From DAOQVB01 sp964400865 (GTDB lineage: Bacteria > Patescibacteriota > Microgenomatia > UBA1400 > PJMF01): 18,554 nucleotides of DNA. Shown piece after piece: positions 7,057 through 14,279 of the stretch. Under the pieces are notes generated by a model that was given only the letters and a program-made list of their open reading frames with translations, was not told the DNA's origin and did not search any database. The translations under genes and the position numbers were made by a program. The stretch spans positions 1 to 18,554 of the forward strand of contig CAYNWG010000017.1 of assembly GCA_964400865.1 (NCBI GenBank), read 5' to 3'. Position 1 is the first letter of the stretch, and each line of letters begins with the position of its first letter.

Positions 7057-7889
7057 GTTGTTTGAGATGTTTTTTTCATCTTGTCATGTTTGAATAATTT
7101 ATTCAAGAAGCCTGTATCAGAAGCTTTATCTTTATTGATTGTTTCTATTTCCTTTTTTTCTGGCTCAAGTTCTTTTTCTGAATTTGTTTCAGTTTCTTTT
7201 TTTGATTCTGATTTTTTTCCGTTTGTATCTTGTTCCACTTCGCCATTTTTGAGTTTAATTATTCTTGTTTTTGGATACATTTTTAACACTTGCTGGTCAT
7301 GGGTGGCGAGGAATAAAGTAGTTCCCAAGCTATTAATCTTGTTTAGTAGATGAATTATTGAGGTAGTAGTTTCTGAATCAAGATTGCCTGAGGGCTCATC
7401 GGCAAAAACAACTTGAGGTGCAAGAGCGAGTGCTCGGGCAATACTAATGCGTTGAGCTTCACCGCCAGAAATTTGGCGAGGAAAGAGTAGGGCTTTTGAA
7501 GTCATATCAACCAAAGTTAATAGGTCAGTTACCCTCTGCTCTATAGTTGATTGTGGAGTCTGGTTAATAATCAGTGGTAGCGCAACATTTTCCCAAATAT
7601 TTAATTCTGGAACGAGACGATAATCTTGATATACAACGCCAATCTTTCTGCGATGTAGTGGTAGTTGTCTCTTACTTATTGTAACGATATCTTCATTGTC
7701 GAAAACTATCGAACCCTCAGTTGGAGTGTATTCTCTGGTGAGCAGTCGCAAAAGCGTGGTCTTGCCAGCCCCACTTGGACCTGTGATAAAAATAAATTCA
7801 CCAGGATCTACAGAAAACGATATATCCATCAAGCCATCATTCGCTGGCAGGAAGCGCTTGCTGACATTTTTGAATTGTATGATTGACAC
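7053..7889 (-). CDS. ftsE: Cell-division ATP-binding protein FtsE with a charged C-terminal extension
   Basis: FtsE is the ATPase of the FtsEX complex at the septum. Walker A is GPSGAGKTT at residues 37-45, the Q-loop is in VVYQDYRLVPEL (86-97), the signature is ISGGEAQR (140-147), Walker B is VVFADEPSGNLD (160-171) and the H-loop His is 197. The ATPase core ends near residue 217, the normal family length. About 60 additional residues follow, very rich in Lys and Glu (218-255), ending in a short possible amphipathic stretch (GFLNKLFKHDKMKK). The tail is coded without a frame break and overlaps ftsX by four bases. The start is GTG at 7889, 19 bases after the upstream gene; no ATG would keep the first strand (IIQFKNVSKRF). 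Confidence 0.95.
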   Translation of the reverse strand: MSIIQFKNVSKRFLPANDGLMDISFSVDPGEFIFITGPSGAGKTTLLRLLTREYTPTEGSIVFDNEDIVTISKRQLPLHRRKIGVVYQDYRLVPELNIWENVALPLIINQTPQSTIEQRVTDLLTLVDMTSKALLFPRQISGGEAQRISIARALALAPQVVFADEPSGNLDSETTTSIIHLLNKINSLGTTLFLATHDQQVLKMYPKTRIIKLKNGEVEQDTNGKKSESKKETETNSEKELEPEKKEIETINKDKASDTGFLNKLFKHDKMKKTSQTT

Positions 7890-7908
7890 GCTTATATGAA
7901 TACCACTA

Positions 7909-8472
7909 CTACTGTTGCTGTGGAGGCTCGGCTTTCGGATTTACCACCTCAATTTTGCCAACGTCCATTAACCAGCCGGCTTTTTGACCTTTAAAAGTTT
8001 CTCCCCAAATCTTAACTTCCATGCCAACTAGTTTATCAAGGTCTGTAACTGATGAGGTAAGATACACAGTTTGAGAGGGACCACCAGAGCGAAGGAGTTT
8101 ATGTGAACCTTCTCCATCAATTCCCCCAGATTCTAAGTATCCTTCGGCAAAATCAGTAAAAGTAGAGCTATCTCCGCTACCAAATACTTCTCCAGCCTTG
8201 ACATTTGATCCAGCAATTTGTTGTAGAGGTGGGTTTGAAGTATTCGATCCACCACCTTGGGATTGTTGGGCAAACAGACCAAAACTTCCCCATCCTGTCG
8301 CCACTCCACCTAGTATCGCAACTACACCGGCTATCAGCATTAATTTTACTGGAAGTTTCTTCATTTCATCGCCTTTCTGATTGGTCGTTTCTTGATTTAA
8401 TTGCGAAGGTTGGTTAGAGGAAGCCACCAACTGTTCATCGGCTACTATTGGTCTTGAGGGTACTTCTTGCAT
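7909..8472 (-). CDS. Membrane-anchored protein of unknown function
   Basis: I do not recognise this 187-residue protein. It has a polar, Gln/Asn-rich cytoplasmic N-terminus (1-36), one membrane helix (about 43-66, Gly-rich), a short Gly/Ser/Asn linker, and an outside domain of about 100 residues. The end (VTDLDKLVGMEVKIWGETFKG...GWLMDVGKIEVV, 142-177) resembles a small OB-like beta barrel, but this is only an impression. It lies between prfB (29 bases upstream) and ftsE (19 bases downstream), so a link with FtsEX is possible from position only. The ATG at 8472 has the extended -10 TGCTACAAT six bases upstream. An internal ATG at 8364 (MKKLPVKL), preceded by AAAGG, would give a 151-residue form beginning just before the membrane helix. 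Confidence 0.75.
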   Translation of the reverse strand: MQEVPSRPIVADEQLVASSNQPSQLNQETTNQKGDEMKKLPVKLMLIAGVVAILGGVATGWGSFGLFAQQSQGGGSNTSNPPLQQIAGSNVKAGEVFGSGDSSTFTDFAEGYLESGGIDGEGSHKLLRSGGPSQTVYLTSSVTDLDKLVGMEVKIWGETFKGQKAGWLMDVGKIEVVNPKAEPPQQQ

Positions 8473-8478
8473 TCGATC

Positions 8479-8487
8479 ATTGTAGCA
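8479..8487 (-). promoter_or_regulatory. Candidate extended -10 promoter, leaderless start of the unknown membrane protein
   Basis: TGCTACAAT on the minus strand matches an extended -10 (TGnTATAAT). Six bases separate it from the ATG at 8472, so transcription would begin at or next to the start codon. No good -35 box is visible. Confidence 0.45.
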
Positions 8488-8501
8488 AATTTATAGCAAA
8501 C

Positions 8502-9599
8502 TTACAGCCTCACTGCAGCGTCGATGAAATCATCTAAATCACCGTCGAGCACTTGCTCTGCTTGAGAGGATTCCACACCAGTTCGAGTGTCTTTGACTAG
8601 TTTATAGGGATGTAAAACGTAGTTCCTAATTTGGGTTCCCCAACTTGCGTTTGCGTGAGAACCTTTTTCTGCTTGAAGTTTTTGCTGTCTCTCATCCTCT
8701 TTTCTTTGCGCCAATAAACTTTTTAATTTTTGCAAGGCTTTTTCTTTATTTTGAACCTGACTTCTCTCTTCTTGGCATCGAACTACTAGCGAGGTGGGCA
8801 GATGGCGCAATTCTACCGCTGTATTGACCTTATTGACGTTTTGGCCTCCTGCGCCACCCGAACGAGAGAATTTCCATTCCAACTCATCCTCTTTGATTTC
8901 TATAGTTTTATCTGACGCTGGTATGAGAGGTAGAATCTCGACCAGTGCGAAAGAAGTTTGGCGTAAACTATCTGCATTGAATGGACTCTGTCTAACCAGC
9001 CTATGTGTACCTCGCTCATGTTTCAAAAAACCATACGTGAATGGTGCCAATATTTCATACTCTGCTTGCTTGATGCCCGCTTCTTCTCCTCGAACTTCTG
9101 AAACGAGTTGAAATTTCCACTGCTTACGTTCAAAGTAGCGTGTATACATGCGTCGAAGCATATCTGCCCAATCCATAGCCTCAGTTCCACCTTGGCCTGA
9201 ATGAATGGAAAATAAACAACCAAGCCGATCATATTCTCCAGATAGATATTGAGTGAATTCAAGGGCTGTCACAAGTTTGATTAAAAGCTTCCCCTGTTTT
9301 TCAAACTCGATTTCAAAGGATTGTCTATCGCTCTCTGAAAGGCTCTGACCTATCAATGCTTGCTCAAGATCTTGAGCATCTTGAAGAACTTGATTAAGTT
9401 CCTGGAATTGTTTTAGCTGATTGGAATATTCTGCCAAATCTTGAATAATAGGTTGGGCGTCGGTTCTTTGCCAAAACGCTGGCTCCAGTGTTTGTGATTC
9501 CAGGGCAATTTTTTTTGATTCAAGTTCGCTTAAATCTTGATCTGCCAAAATTGCTTTGGCTTTAACAATAGTATCTGTAATAGTTGGATGATTTTGCAT
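8502..9599 (-). CDS. prfB: Peptide chain release factor 2
   Basis: A complete 365-residue RF2 that ends translation at UGA and UAA. The anticodon-like tripeptide is SPF (residues 205-207, in HRLVRQSPFNAD), the form specific to RF2, and the peptidyl-tRNA hydrolysis motif GGQ is at 251-253 (SGGAGGQNVNKVNTAVELR). Domain 1 has the usual helical N-terminus. Many prfB genes hold a programmed +1 frameshift near codon 25; here the corresponding region (ILADQDLSELE) is read straight through without a stop, so this regulation is absent. I chose the ATG at 9599 because TAGAAT ends seven bases upstream; ATG at 9608 would add three residues (MRI) and is also possible. It lies between the DUF4012 gene and the unknown membrane protein. 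Confidence 0.95.
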   Translation of the reverse strand: MQNHPTITDTIVKAKAILADQDLSELESKKIALESQTLEPAFWQRTDAQPIIQDLAEYSNQLKQFQELNQVLQDAQDLEQALIGQSLSESDRQSFEIEFEKQGKLLIKLVTALEFTQYLSGEYDRLGCLFSIHSGQGGTEAMDWADMLRRMYTRYFERKQWKFQLVSEVRGEEAGIKQAEYEILAPFTYGFLKHERGTHRLVRQSPFNADSLRQTSFALVEILPLIPASDKTIEIKEDELEWKFSRSGGAGGQNVNKVNTAVELRHLPTSLVVRCQEERSQVQNKEKALQKLKSLLAQRKEDERQQKLQAEKGSHANASWGTQIRNYVLHPYKLVKDTRTGVESSQAEQVLDGDLDDFIDAAVRL

Positions 9600-9606
9600 T
9601 ATTCGC

Positions 9607-9612
9607 ATTCTA
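9607..9612 (-). promoter_or_regulatory. Candidate -10 box of prfB
   Basis: TAGAAT, then seven bases and the ATG at 9599. It overlaps the alternative ATG at 9608, which would be untranslated if the box is used. Confidence 0.3.
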
Positions 9613-9625
9613 CACTAGGTAGCCG

Positions 9626-11272
9626 TTAACGGTAGAAAAACTCTTGGTTACTTTGTAGAACGAGTTGCTCGTTGGAGCCGCTCGGCTTCAGTATGGTGTA
9701 GTGAATTTCTGGAAGTCCAGGCTGTTTTACTAATACTAGGCTCGTAGTTTGAGTTGGTTCTCGATTAAACACAACAGTTACAACTTTTGTTGATCTAGGG
9801 GCAATTTCAATCAACCCACCAGTTTCAGAAAATTCATTTCCAGCTCTGGTGAGCAGAGGCGTTTGTTGCCATTCCGCTGTGGGTTTGTTATTGTCTACTT
9901 GAACTGATTCTAGACTCCAATTTATATTTGTTACTAAACGCAAGTAATTTATATATCTTGATTGTTCAAAACCGATGCTTTCGGGTGACTGATTACTATA
10001 TCGAATGGTGACGATGGCCTGAGTTGGTTTTGATAGGTCGATTATGACTGAGCGATGCTGCCACAGATTACTTTTATTTATTCCTACATTAGATTCAATA
10101 ATACCCAATAAGTCTTGGTTGTTTGATTGCGTAGCAAGCTTGCCACTCATGGAATATTTCTCAAAGAGTAAATTGAGTGATTCGTTTACTGAGTAAAATA
10201 AAATATTATTTGTATGAATCTCAGTCTTAAGTGTTGCTAAGAGCGAAAACCAATCATTCAGTGATAGAGTGGCAACTTCTGCTAATAATTGGTTTTTAGC
10301 CTGAGAAAGCAAGTGTTTTTTTTGAATACTGCCAGGAAAAAAAGCTTGTGGTCGGTTTTGGAGTACTGAGTCAAGGGTATCAGCAGTAATGGTAACTTGA
10401 TAGTCTGGCAGTTGCAGTGGCCCTGTGATTTTCAGCACTTCTCCTATGACCGAGTTGGTGATTGCGATCACTCCACTAATTTCTTGTCGTTTCCCCAGTG
10501 CAAAATAACCAAGTACTTGTTGGGCACTGGTGGGAAAATCAGGATGCCAGTTGGCATCAGGCAAACGGAGTCCATTGCCACTGCTCAAATATTCTTTAAC
10601 TCCTGCTGGCGCAGGGAAGTAGCCGGTAAATTGACCATCGGCGTCGTAGATATCTTCAATAGTGAGTTCTTCTATTTTACCCTGGTTAATAGTAATGACG
10701 GCATATGATCCCATAAAGCCGCCGGTGGCTCGTAGCTCGTTGTCATTTTGTAATAATACAATCCATCTGGATCTGTTGTTAAGGATTGGCGAAAGTGTCC
10801 CAAGCCATTCTTTGGTGAGTGATATTTTTTCTAAAACATGTTTTTGTTTTAAGATATGCTGAACCAATTTTGATGAATCAAAATTAGATTCAATACTGTC
10901 AAGTAATTGCAGATAGTTTGGAATATGAGACACAAAGACATCAGTTGGAAGATCATAGATACTTTGTTGCTTTTGTTCAGTGAACAAATGGAGGTCATTT
11001 GCGAGTTGTTCTGCCAAGGATAAACTTGTCTGCCAGAGAACTCCATCGGTCACTATTGGTTGGGTAATGGTGGAGAGAGGATCTACGATTAAACGAGCTT
11101 GTTGCCATCGTTTTGCCGCAACATCATAATTTCCTGATAGAAAAGAGGAGACACCCATTTGAGTCAGTAATAATGGGGGTAAGAGAATGGTTAAAAATAA
11201 AGCCAAGATAATCAACGACCAAAAAAATAATCCCAAAGCAACCTGCTTTATTGATGCAAAGCGTATTTTCAC
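9626..11272 (-). CDS. DUF4012 membrane-anchored extracytoplasmic protein
   Basis: This 548-residue protein has an N-terminal membrane helix (about 10-37) and a large presumed outside region. The DUF4012 core is recognised by LLQNDNELRATGGFMGSY at residues 173-190, followed by a conserved acidic patch (IEDIYDADGQF) and LRLPDANWHPDFPTSAQ at 235-251. The family occurs widely in Patescibacteria and actinobacteria and has no established biochemical function; distant similarity to LytR-CpsA-Psr-type envelope enzymes has been considered, but no catalytic residues can be assigned here. The start is GTG at 11272, four bases after the cyclophilin stop. TACAAT, formed by the last codons of the cyclophilin gene, ends six bases before the GTG, so it may have its own leaderless promoter inside the operon. 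Confidence 0.85.
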   Translation of the reverse strand: MKIRFASIKQVALGLFFWSLIILALFLTILLPPLLLTQMGVSSFLSGNYDVAAKRWQQARLIVDPLSTITQPIVTDGVLWQTSLSLAEQLANDLHLFTEQKQQSIYDLPTDVFVSHIPNYLQLLDSIESNFDSSKLVQHILKQKHVLEKISLTKEWLGTLSPILNNRSRWIVLLQNDNELRATGGFMGSYAVITINQGKIEELTIEDIYDADGQFTGYFPAPAGVKEYLSSGNGLRLPDANWHPDFPTSAQQVLGYFALGKRQEISGVIAITNSVIGEVLKITGPLQLPDYQVTITADTLDSVLQNRPQAFFPGSIQKKHLLSQAKNQLLAEVATLSLNDWFSLLATLKTEIHTNNILFYSVNESLNLLFEKYSMSGKLATQSNNQDLLGIIESNVGINKSNLWQHRSVIIDLSKPTQAIVTIRYSNQSPESIGFEQSRYINYLRLVTNINWSLESVQVDNNKPTAEWQQTPLLTRAGNEFSETGGLIEIAPRSTKVVTVVFNREPTQTTSLVLVKQPGLPEIHYTILKPSGSNEQLVLQSNQEFFYR

Positions 11273-11276
11273 TTTA

Positions 11277-11993
11277 CTATTGTAACGTTATTTTGGTAAT
11301 CGAGTCACCGACTTCAAGCTGCATGACTACCTCCATACCTTCAATTACTTGACCAAAAATTGCATGTTTTCCATCTAGCCATGGAGTTTCTTCATGCGTG
11401 ATAAAAAATTGACTGCCACCAGTGTTTGGTCCAGAATTTGCCATGGAGACCACTCCAGCTTTATCATGCTTTAGACCAGAGCCAAATTCGTCAGCTATAG
11501 CGTAGCCTGGTCCACCAGTTCCCCAGCGATTTTTTTGAGCAGGATCTTTTGAGATGGGATCACCAACTTGTGCCATAAAACCAGGAATAATTCTGTGAAA
11601 GACGATTCCGTCGTAGAAACTCGAACTAGCTAGAGTGATGAAGTTGAGTGTAGTTAGAGGTGCTGCATCTCTAAAGAGTGAGATAGTAATATCGCCTTTT
11701 GAGGTACTGAGAATCGCTTGAGCTGCATCATTGGGTGGGAAATCTGAGAGTTGTTTCATAGCTGGGGTATTGGGTTCTACTACGTTTTGATTTGCACTTG
11801 CTGGATTGTTACTACTAGGTGGAGCTGTTGGCGAAGTCACCAACTGCGTCTGAGTGATTATAGCAGTTGCGTCTGGTTGGTTATTAAGATTACTACCCCC
11901 AGTAGTTGGAGAGGTGCATCCAGAGAGTATGGCTCCACTAAAAACGAGAAAAAAAAGTAGATGAATATGTTTGTTCAGTGATAGTTGTTTCAT
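11277..11993 (-). CDS. Cyclophilin-type peptidyl-prolyl isomerase, lipoprotein
   Basis: A 238-residue exported cyclophilin that should speed proline isomerisation during folding of extracytoplasmic proteins. It begins with a lipoprotein signal peptide with lipobox LSGC (Cys26), then a Ser/Asn/Pro/Thr-rich spacer to about residue 90, then the isomerase domain. Active-site signatures are present: FHRIIPGFMAQVGD (catalytic Arg and the hydrophobic pocket), GGSQFFIT and PWLDGKHAIFGQV (the Trp typical of cyclosporin-binding forms). I chose the ATG at 11993 because the signal peptide starts there; a 16-codon open extension to 12041 runs across the promoter. It is the first gene of the leftward block and is transcribed divergently from the hydrolase operon. 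Confidence 0.93.
   Translation of the reverse strand: MKQLSLNKHIHLLFFLVFSGAILSGCTSPTTGGSNLNNQPDATAIITQTQLVTSPTAPPSSNNPASANQNVVEPNTPAMKQLSDFPPNDAAQAILSTSKGDITISLFRDAAPLTTLNFITLASSSFYDGIVFHRIIPGFMAQVGDPISKDPAQKNRWGTGGPGYAIADEFGSGLKHDKAGVVSMANSGPNTGGSQFFITHEETPWLDGKHAIFGQVIEGMEVVMQLEVGDSITKITLQ
11279..11284 (-). promoter_or_regulatory. Candidate -10 box of the DUF4012 gene inside the cyclophilin 3' end
   Basis: TACAAT lies six bases before the GTG at 11272. It is made of the last sense codons and stop of the cyclophilin gene. GTGACT, 18 bases upstream, matches four of six -35 positions. Confidence 0.4.
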
Positions 11994-12001
11994 GGTTGTG
12001 T

Positions 12002-12030
12002 AGTATACGCAAACTCCACAAAAAAGTGAA
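12002..12030 (-). promoter_or_regulatory. Promoter of the cyclophilin gene and leftward block
   Basis: On the minus strand TTCACT (12025-12030) and TATACT (12002-12007) are separated by 17 bases and match the -35 and -10 consensus at four and five positions. The -10 ends eight bases before the ATG at 11993, predicting a leader of zero to two bases; no ribosome binding site is seen. Confidence 0.5.
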
Positions 12031-12042
12031 GCATGATACAAT
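12015..12042 (+). promoter_or_regulatory. Divergent promoter of the hydrolase-MurF-FemAB operon
   Basis: The extended -10 TGATACAAT (12034-12042) ends six bases before the GTG at 12049, with a weak -35, TCCACA (12015-12020), at 16 bases. Transcription would start at the GTG itself. It overlaps the cyclophilin promoter on the other strand, so the two may compete for RNA polymerase. Confidence 0.5.
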
Positions 12043-12048
12043 TTTTTT

Positions 12049-12783
12049 GTGAAAGATTCCCAAATAGTTATTTTGCATGGTTGGACAGCCTCAAATCAAA
12101 CCAAAAATAAGTGGCAACCACTAATTAAACTTCTGGAAGACCAAAAATACTCAGTGCGTTTTTTGTTACTCCCTGGTCTGACGCAACCACTAAATGAGAG
12201 TTGGGACTTACATGATTATATGGTTTGGCTTGATACCCAATTACCCAAAAGCCAACAATCAATCATCATCGGTCACTCATTTGGTGGTCAATTGGCAATC
12301 AAGTATGCTGCGCACAATCCGGAGCGTCTGAAGTGCCTGTTATTGATTGATAGTTCTGGCGTTCCAGATAACCGTTGGCAGAAGAAACTGAAGCGCTCAG
12401 TATTTTGGGTGCTTGCAAAAATTGGTAAAAATCTGCCCCAACAAAAAAAATTAAAAAAATTACTCTATGTTTTAGCTGGTGAACGAGACTATTACCATGC
12501 CACTGAAAAACAAAAAGTTACTATGCGTCAGGCAATTCGCACGGATATAAGAGAAGAAGCAAGTAAAATACAGATTCCAACCTTAATTCTTTGGGGAGAA
12601 AATGATCAAACAACACCAGTGTTTATGGGAGAAAATTTAGCAATGCTCATACAGAAGAGTTATTTGCAGATTATTCCCGATGCTCGCCATTCACCTCAGT
12701 ACACTCATCCCAATCAAGTTGCCTCTATAATCAACCATTGGATTGAACAATTAAATAGTAATTCTTCTAAGGTCAGACAATGA
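12049..12783 (+). CDS. Alpha/beta hydrolase
   Basis: A 244-residue soluble alpha/beta-hydrolase-fold protein without signal peptide. The oxyanion loop is ILHGW (residues 8-12), the nucleophile elbow is GHSFGG with Ser77, and the triad is completed by Asp186 (WGENDQ) and His214 (DARHS). A basic cap region (LKRSVFWVLAKIGKNLPQQKKLKK, about 114-137) covers the active site. It would cleave an ester, thioester or amide; the substrate cannot be read from the sequence. The start is GTG at 12049, supported by the extended -10 box six bases upstream. The stop overlaps the start of the MurF-like gene (ATGA), so a role in the same cell-envelope pathway is likely. Confidence 0.9.
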   Translation: MKDSQIVILHGWTASNQTKNKWQPLIKLLEDQKYSVRFLLLPGLTQPLNESWDLHDYMVWLDTQLPKSQQSIIIGHSFGGQLAIKYAAHNPERLKCLLLIDSSGVPDNRWQKKLKRSVFWVLAKIGKNLPQQKKLKKLLYVLAGERDYYHATEKQKVTMRQAIRTDIREEASKIQIPTLILWGENDQTTPVFMGENLAMLIQKSYLQIIPDARHSPQYTHPNQVASIINHWIEQLNSNSSKVRQ

Positions 12784-14279
12784 TTCTATTTCAAATTATT
12801 CTCGCCATAGCTAGTTCAATACGGTTGGTTCGCTGGCTAAGTATAGTTCAAGAAAAAGAATATCGTTGGGATCGGCTAAAAATATTTATTTTCTCAAAAA
12901 TGGGTTTGCGCGAGTTAGTGCGAGTAATTCCTAGGCCAAATGACTTTACCAAGTCTGGCTTCAAACGACCAAGAATTACGAGTCGTGTGATTTTTATTGC
13001 AGTGATTACAATTGGTTACGTTTACAATCTCATTCGAGTTGCTGAAATGTGGGTCAGACAAATGGGGAATCAGTTAAATTCAGATGTAGCGATCACTCTA
13101 TTTTTAGCAACAGTTTATATTATGCTTCCAGCGATTGTGTTAATTGCGATCATACCATCAGTTGTAATTAGTGGCATTCAAACCAACGTGATGCTCTTGC
13201 GAGCAAAAAGAAAGCTGAGCCAGAGAAAACCAATGATTATTGGTATTACTGGATCATATGGCAAGACAGCCACTAAGCAATTACTTGCTCACTTACTTAG
13301 TTCTTTAGAACCAGTTTTTGCAACACCCAAATCTTTCAATACTCGTTATTCTGTCGCACGAAGTATTTTACGAGATTACAATTCAGAGAAAATTGCAATT
13401 CTGGAGTATGGTGCCTATGCAAAAGGCGAAATTGCCAAGTTATCTACTTGGTTTCAACCCACAGTTGCAGTCATTACTGGATTATCATCACAGCATCTGG
13501 GATTATTTGGAACCCAGCAGGCAATCGTAGAGGCAAAATCAGAGTTGATAGCTTCGTTACCAAAACAAGGTGCAGTGGTTTATAACGCATTGGATGACGG
13601 TGTTATTCAAATAGTAAAGTCTGGTGTGCTAAAGTGGCAGACAAAGCATCAAACAAATGACGAACCAATTCTCATTGGCTGCACTCCTAACCACTCAAAA
13701 CAAGCGTATACATATTCTTTGGAAAAAACGGGAAATTTATCAATACTAGCTGGTAAACGCAAGATTGTTACTAATTTGATTGGTATGCATTATGCTCAAG
13801 TTGTTGAGCTGGCTGTGACAATTGCAGCTAGGTGGAAGTTGTCAGAAGCGGCTATTTTGACTGCCATCAGCACTTTCTTGCCTGGAGATAACTTTATTCA
13901 TATCAGAAAAACCAGATCTGGTGGAACAATTATTGATGATGGCGGGACTACCAATCCCGCAGGTTTTAAAGCGGCTCTCGAGCTGCTTCAACGGATTGAA
14001 GCAAAAAATAAATGGCTCATCACACCCGGAATTGTAGATTTGGGGCAAGAATCTAAATCTGTGCATCAACAACTTGCCAAGTTTAGTGTCCCTTTTGTGC
14101 AAAAAGTGATGTATGTTGATTGGAATGGCAGGTCTGAATTTTTAGCAGAATTTGGTACAACATGTGAAACAGATAGAGAGTTGATTCTAAAGCTCTTACA
14201 ACAGATGGACTCAGATGTAGTTCTGCTAATCGAAGGTAGGATGCCAGGTTGGATCAATGGAATTATTAAATCACTATGA
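12780..14279 (+). CDS. MurF-like Mur ligase with N-terminal membrane region
   Basis: A 499-residue protein with two parts. Residues 1-145 are hydrophobic and basic, with membrane segments near 67-85 and 103-132. The rest is a Mur ligase, the family joining amino acids or peptides to nucleotide- or lipid-linked muramyl precursors with ATP. The P-loop is GITGSYGKTATK (155-166); AILEYGAYAKGEI (206-218) matches the MurF metal and substrate loop; GLSSQHLGLFGTQQAIVEAKSEL (234-256) carries the lysine that is carbamylated in MurF; IIDDGGTTNPAGFKAAL (384-400) matches the DDxYNANP-type region. The MurF asparagine motif is altered. Real MurF is soluble, so the membrane part suggests a lipid-linked substrate or a complex with the following enzymes. 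It overlaps both neighbours by ATGA. Confidence 0.87.
   Translation: MILFQIILAIASSIRLVRWLSIVQEKEYRWDRLKIFIFSKMGLRELVRVIPRPNDFTKSGFKRPRITSRVIFIAVITIGYVYNLIRVAEMWVRQMGNQLNSDVAITLFLATVYIMLPAIVLIAIIPSVVISGIQTNVMLLRAKRKLSQRKPMIIGITGSYGKTATKQLLAHLLSSLEPVFATPKSFNTRYSVARSILRDYNSEKIAILEYGAYAKGEIAKLSTWFQPTVAVITGLSSQHLGLFGTQQAIVEAKSELIASLPKQGAVVYNALDDGVIQIVKSGVLKWQTKHQTNDEPILIGCTPNHSKQAYTYSLEKTGNLSILAGKRKIVTNLIGMHYAQVVELAVTIAARWKLSEAAILTAISTFLPGDNFIHIRKTRSGGTIIDDGGTTNPAGFKAALELLQRIEAKNKWLITPGIVDLGQESKSVHQQLAKFSVPFVQKVMYVDWNGRSEFLAEFGTTCETDRELILKLLQQMDSDVVLLIEGRMPGWINGIIKSL

Noticed and set aside
7081..7353. Ser/Phe-rich open frame opposite the ftsE tail
   Set aside because: It is the complement of the Lys/Glu-rich coding sequence; no promoter, ribosome binding site or recognisable domain.
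9023..9262. 79-codon minus-strand frame inside prfB
   Set aside because: It is an alternative frame of a strongly conserved gene, with no start signal.
11994..12041. 16-codon N-terminal extension of the cyclophilin
   Set aside because: The lipoprotein signal peptide starts at 11993, and the extension covers the promoter boxes of both divergent genes.
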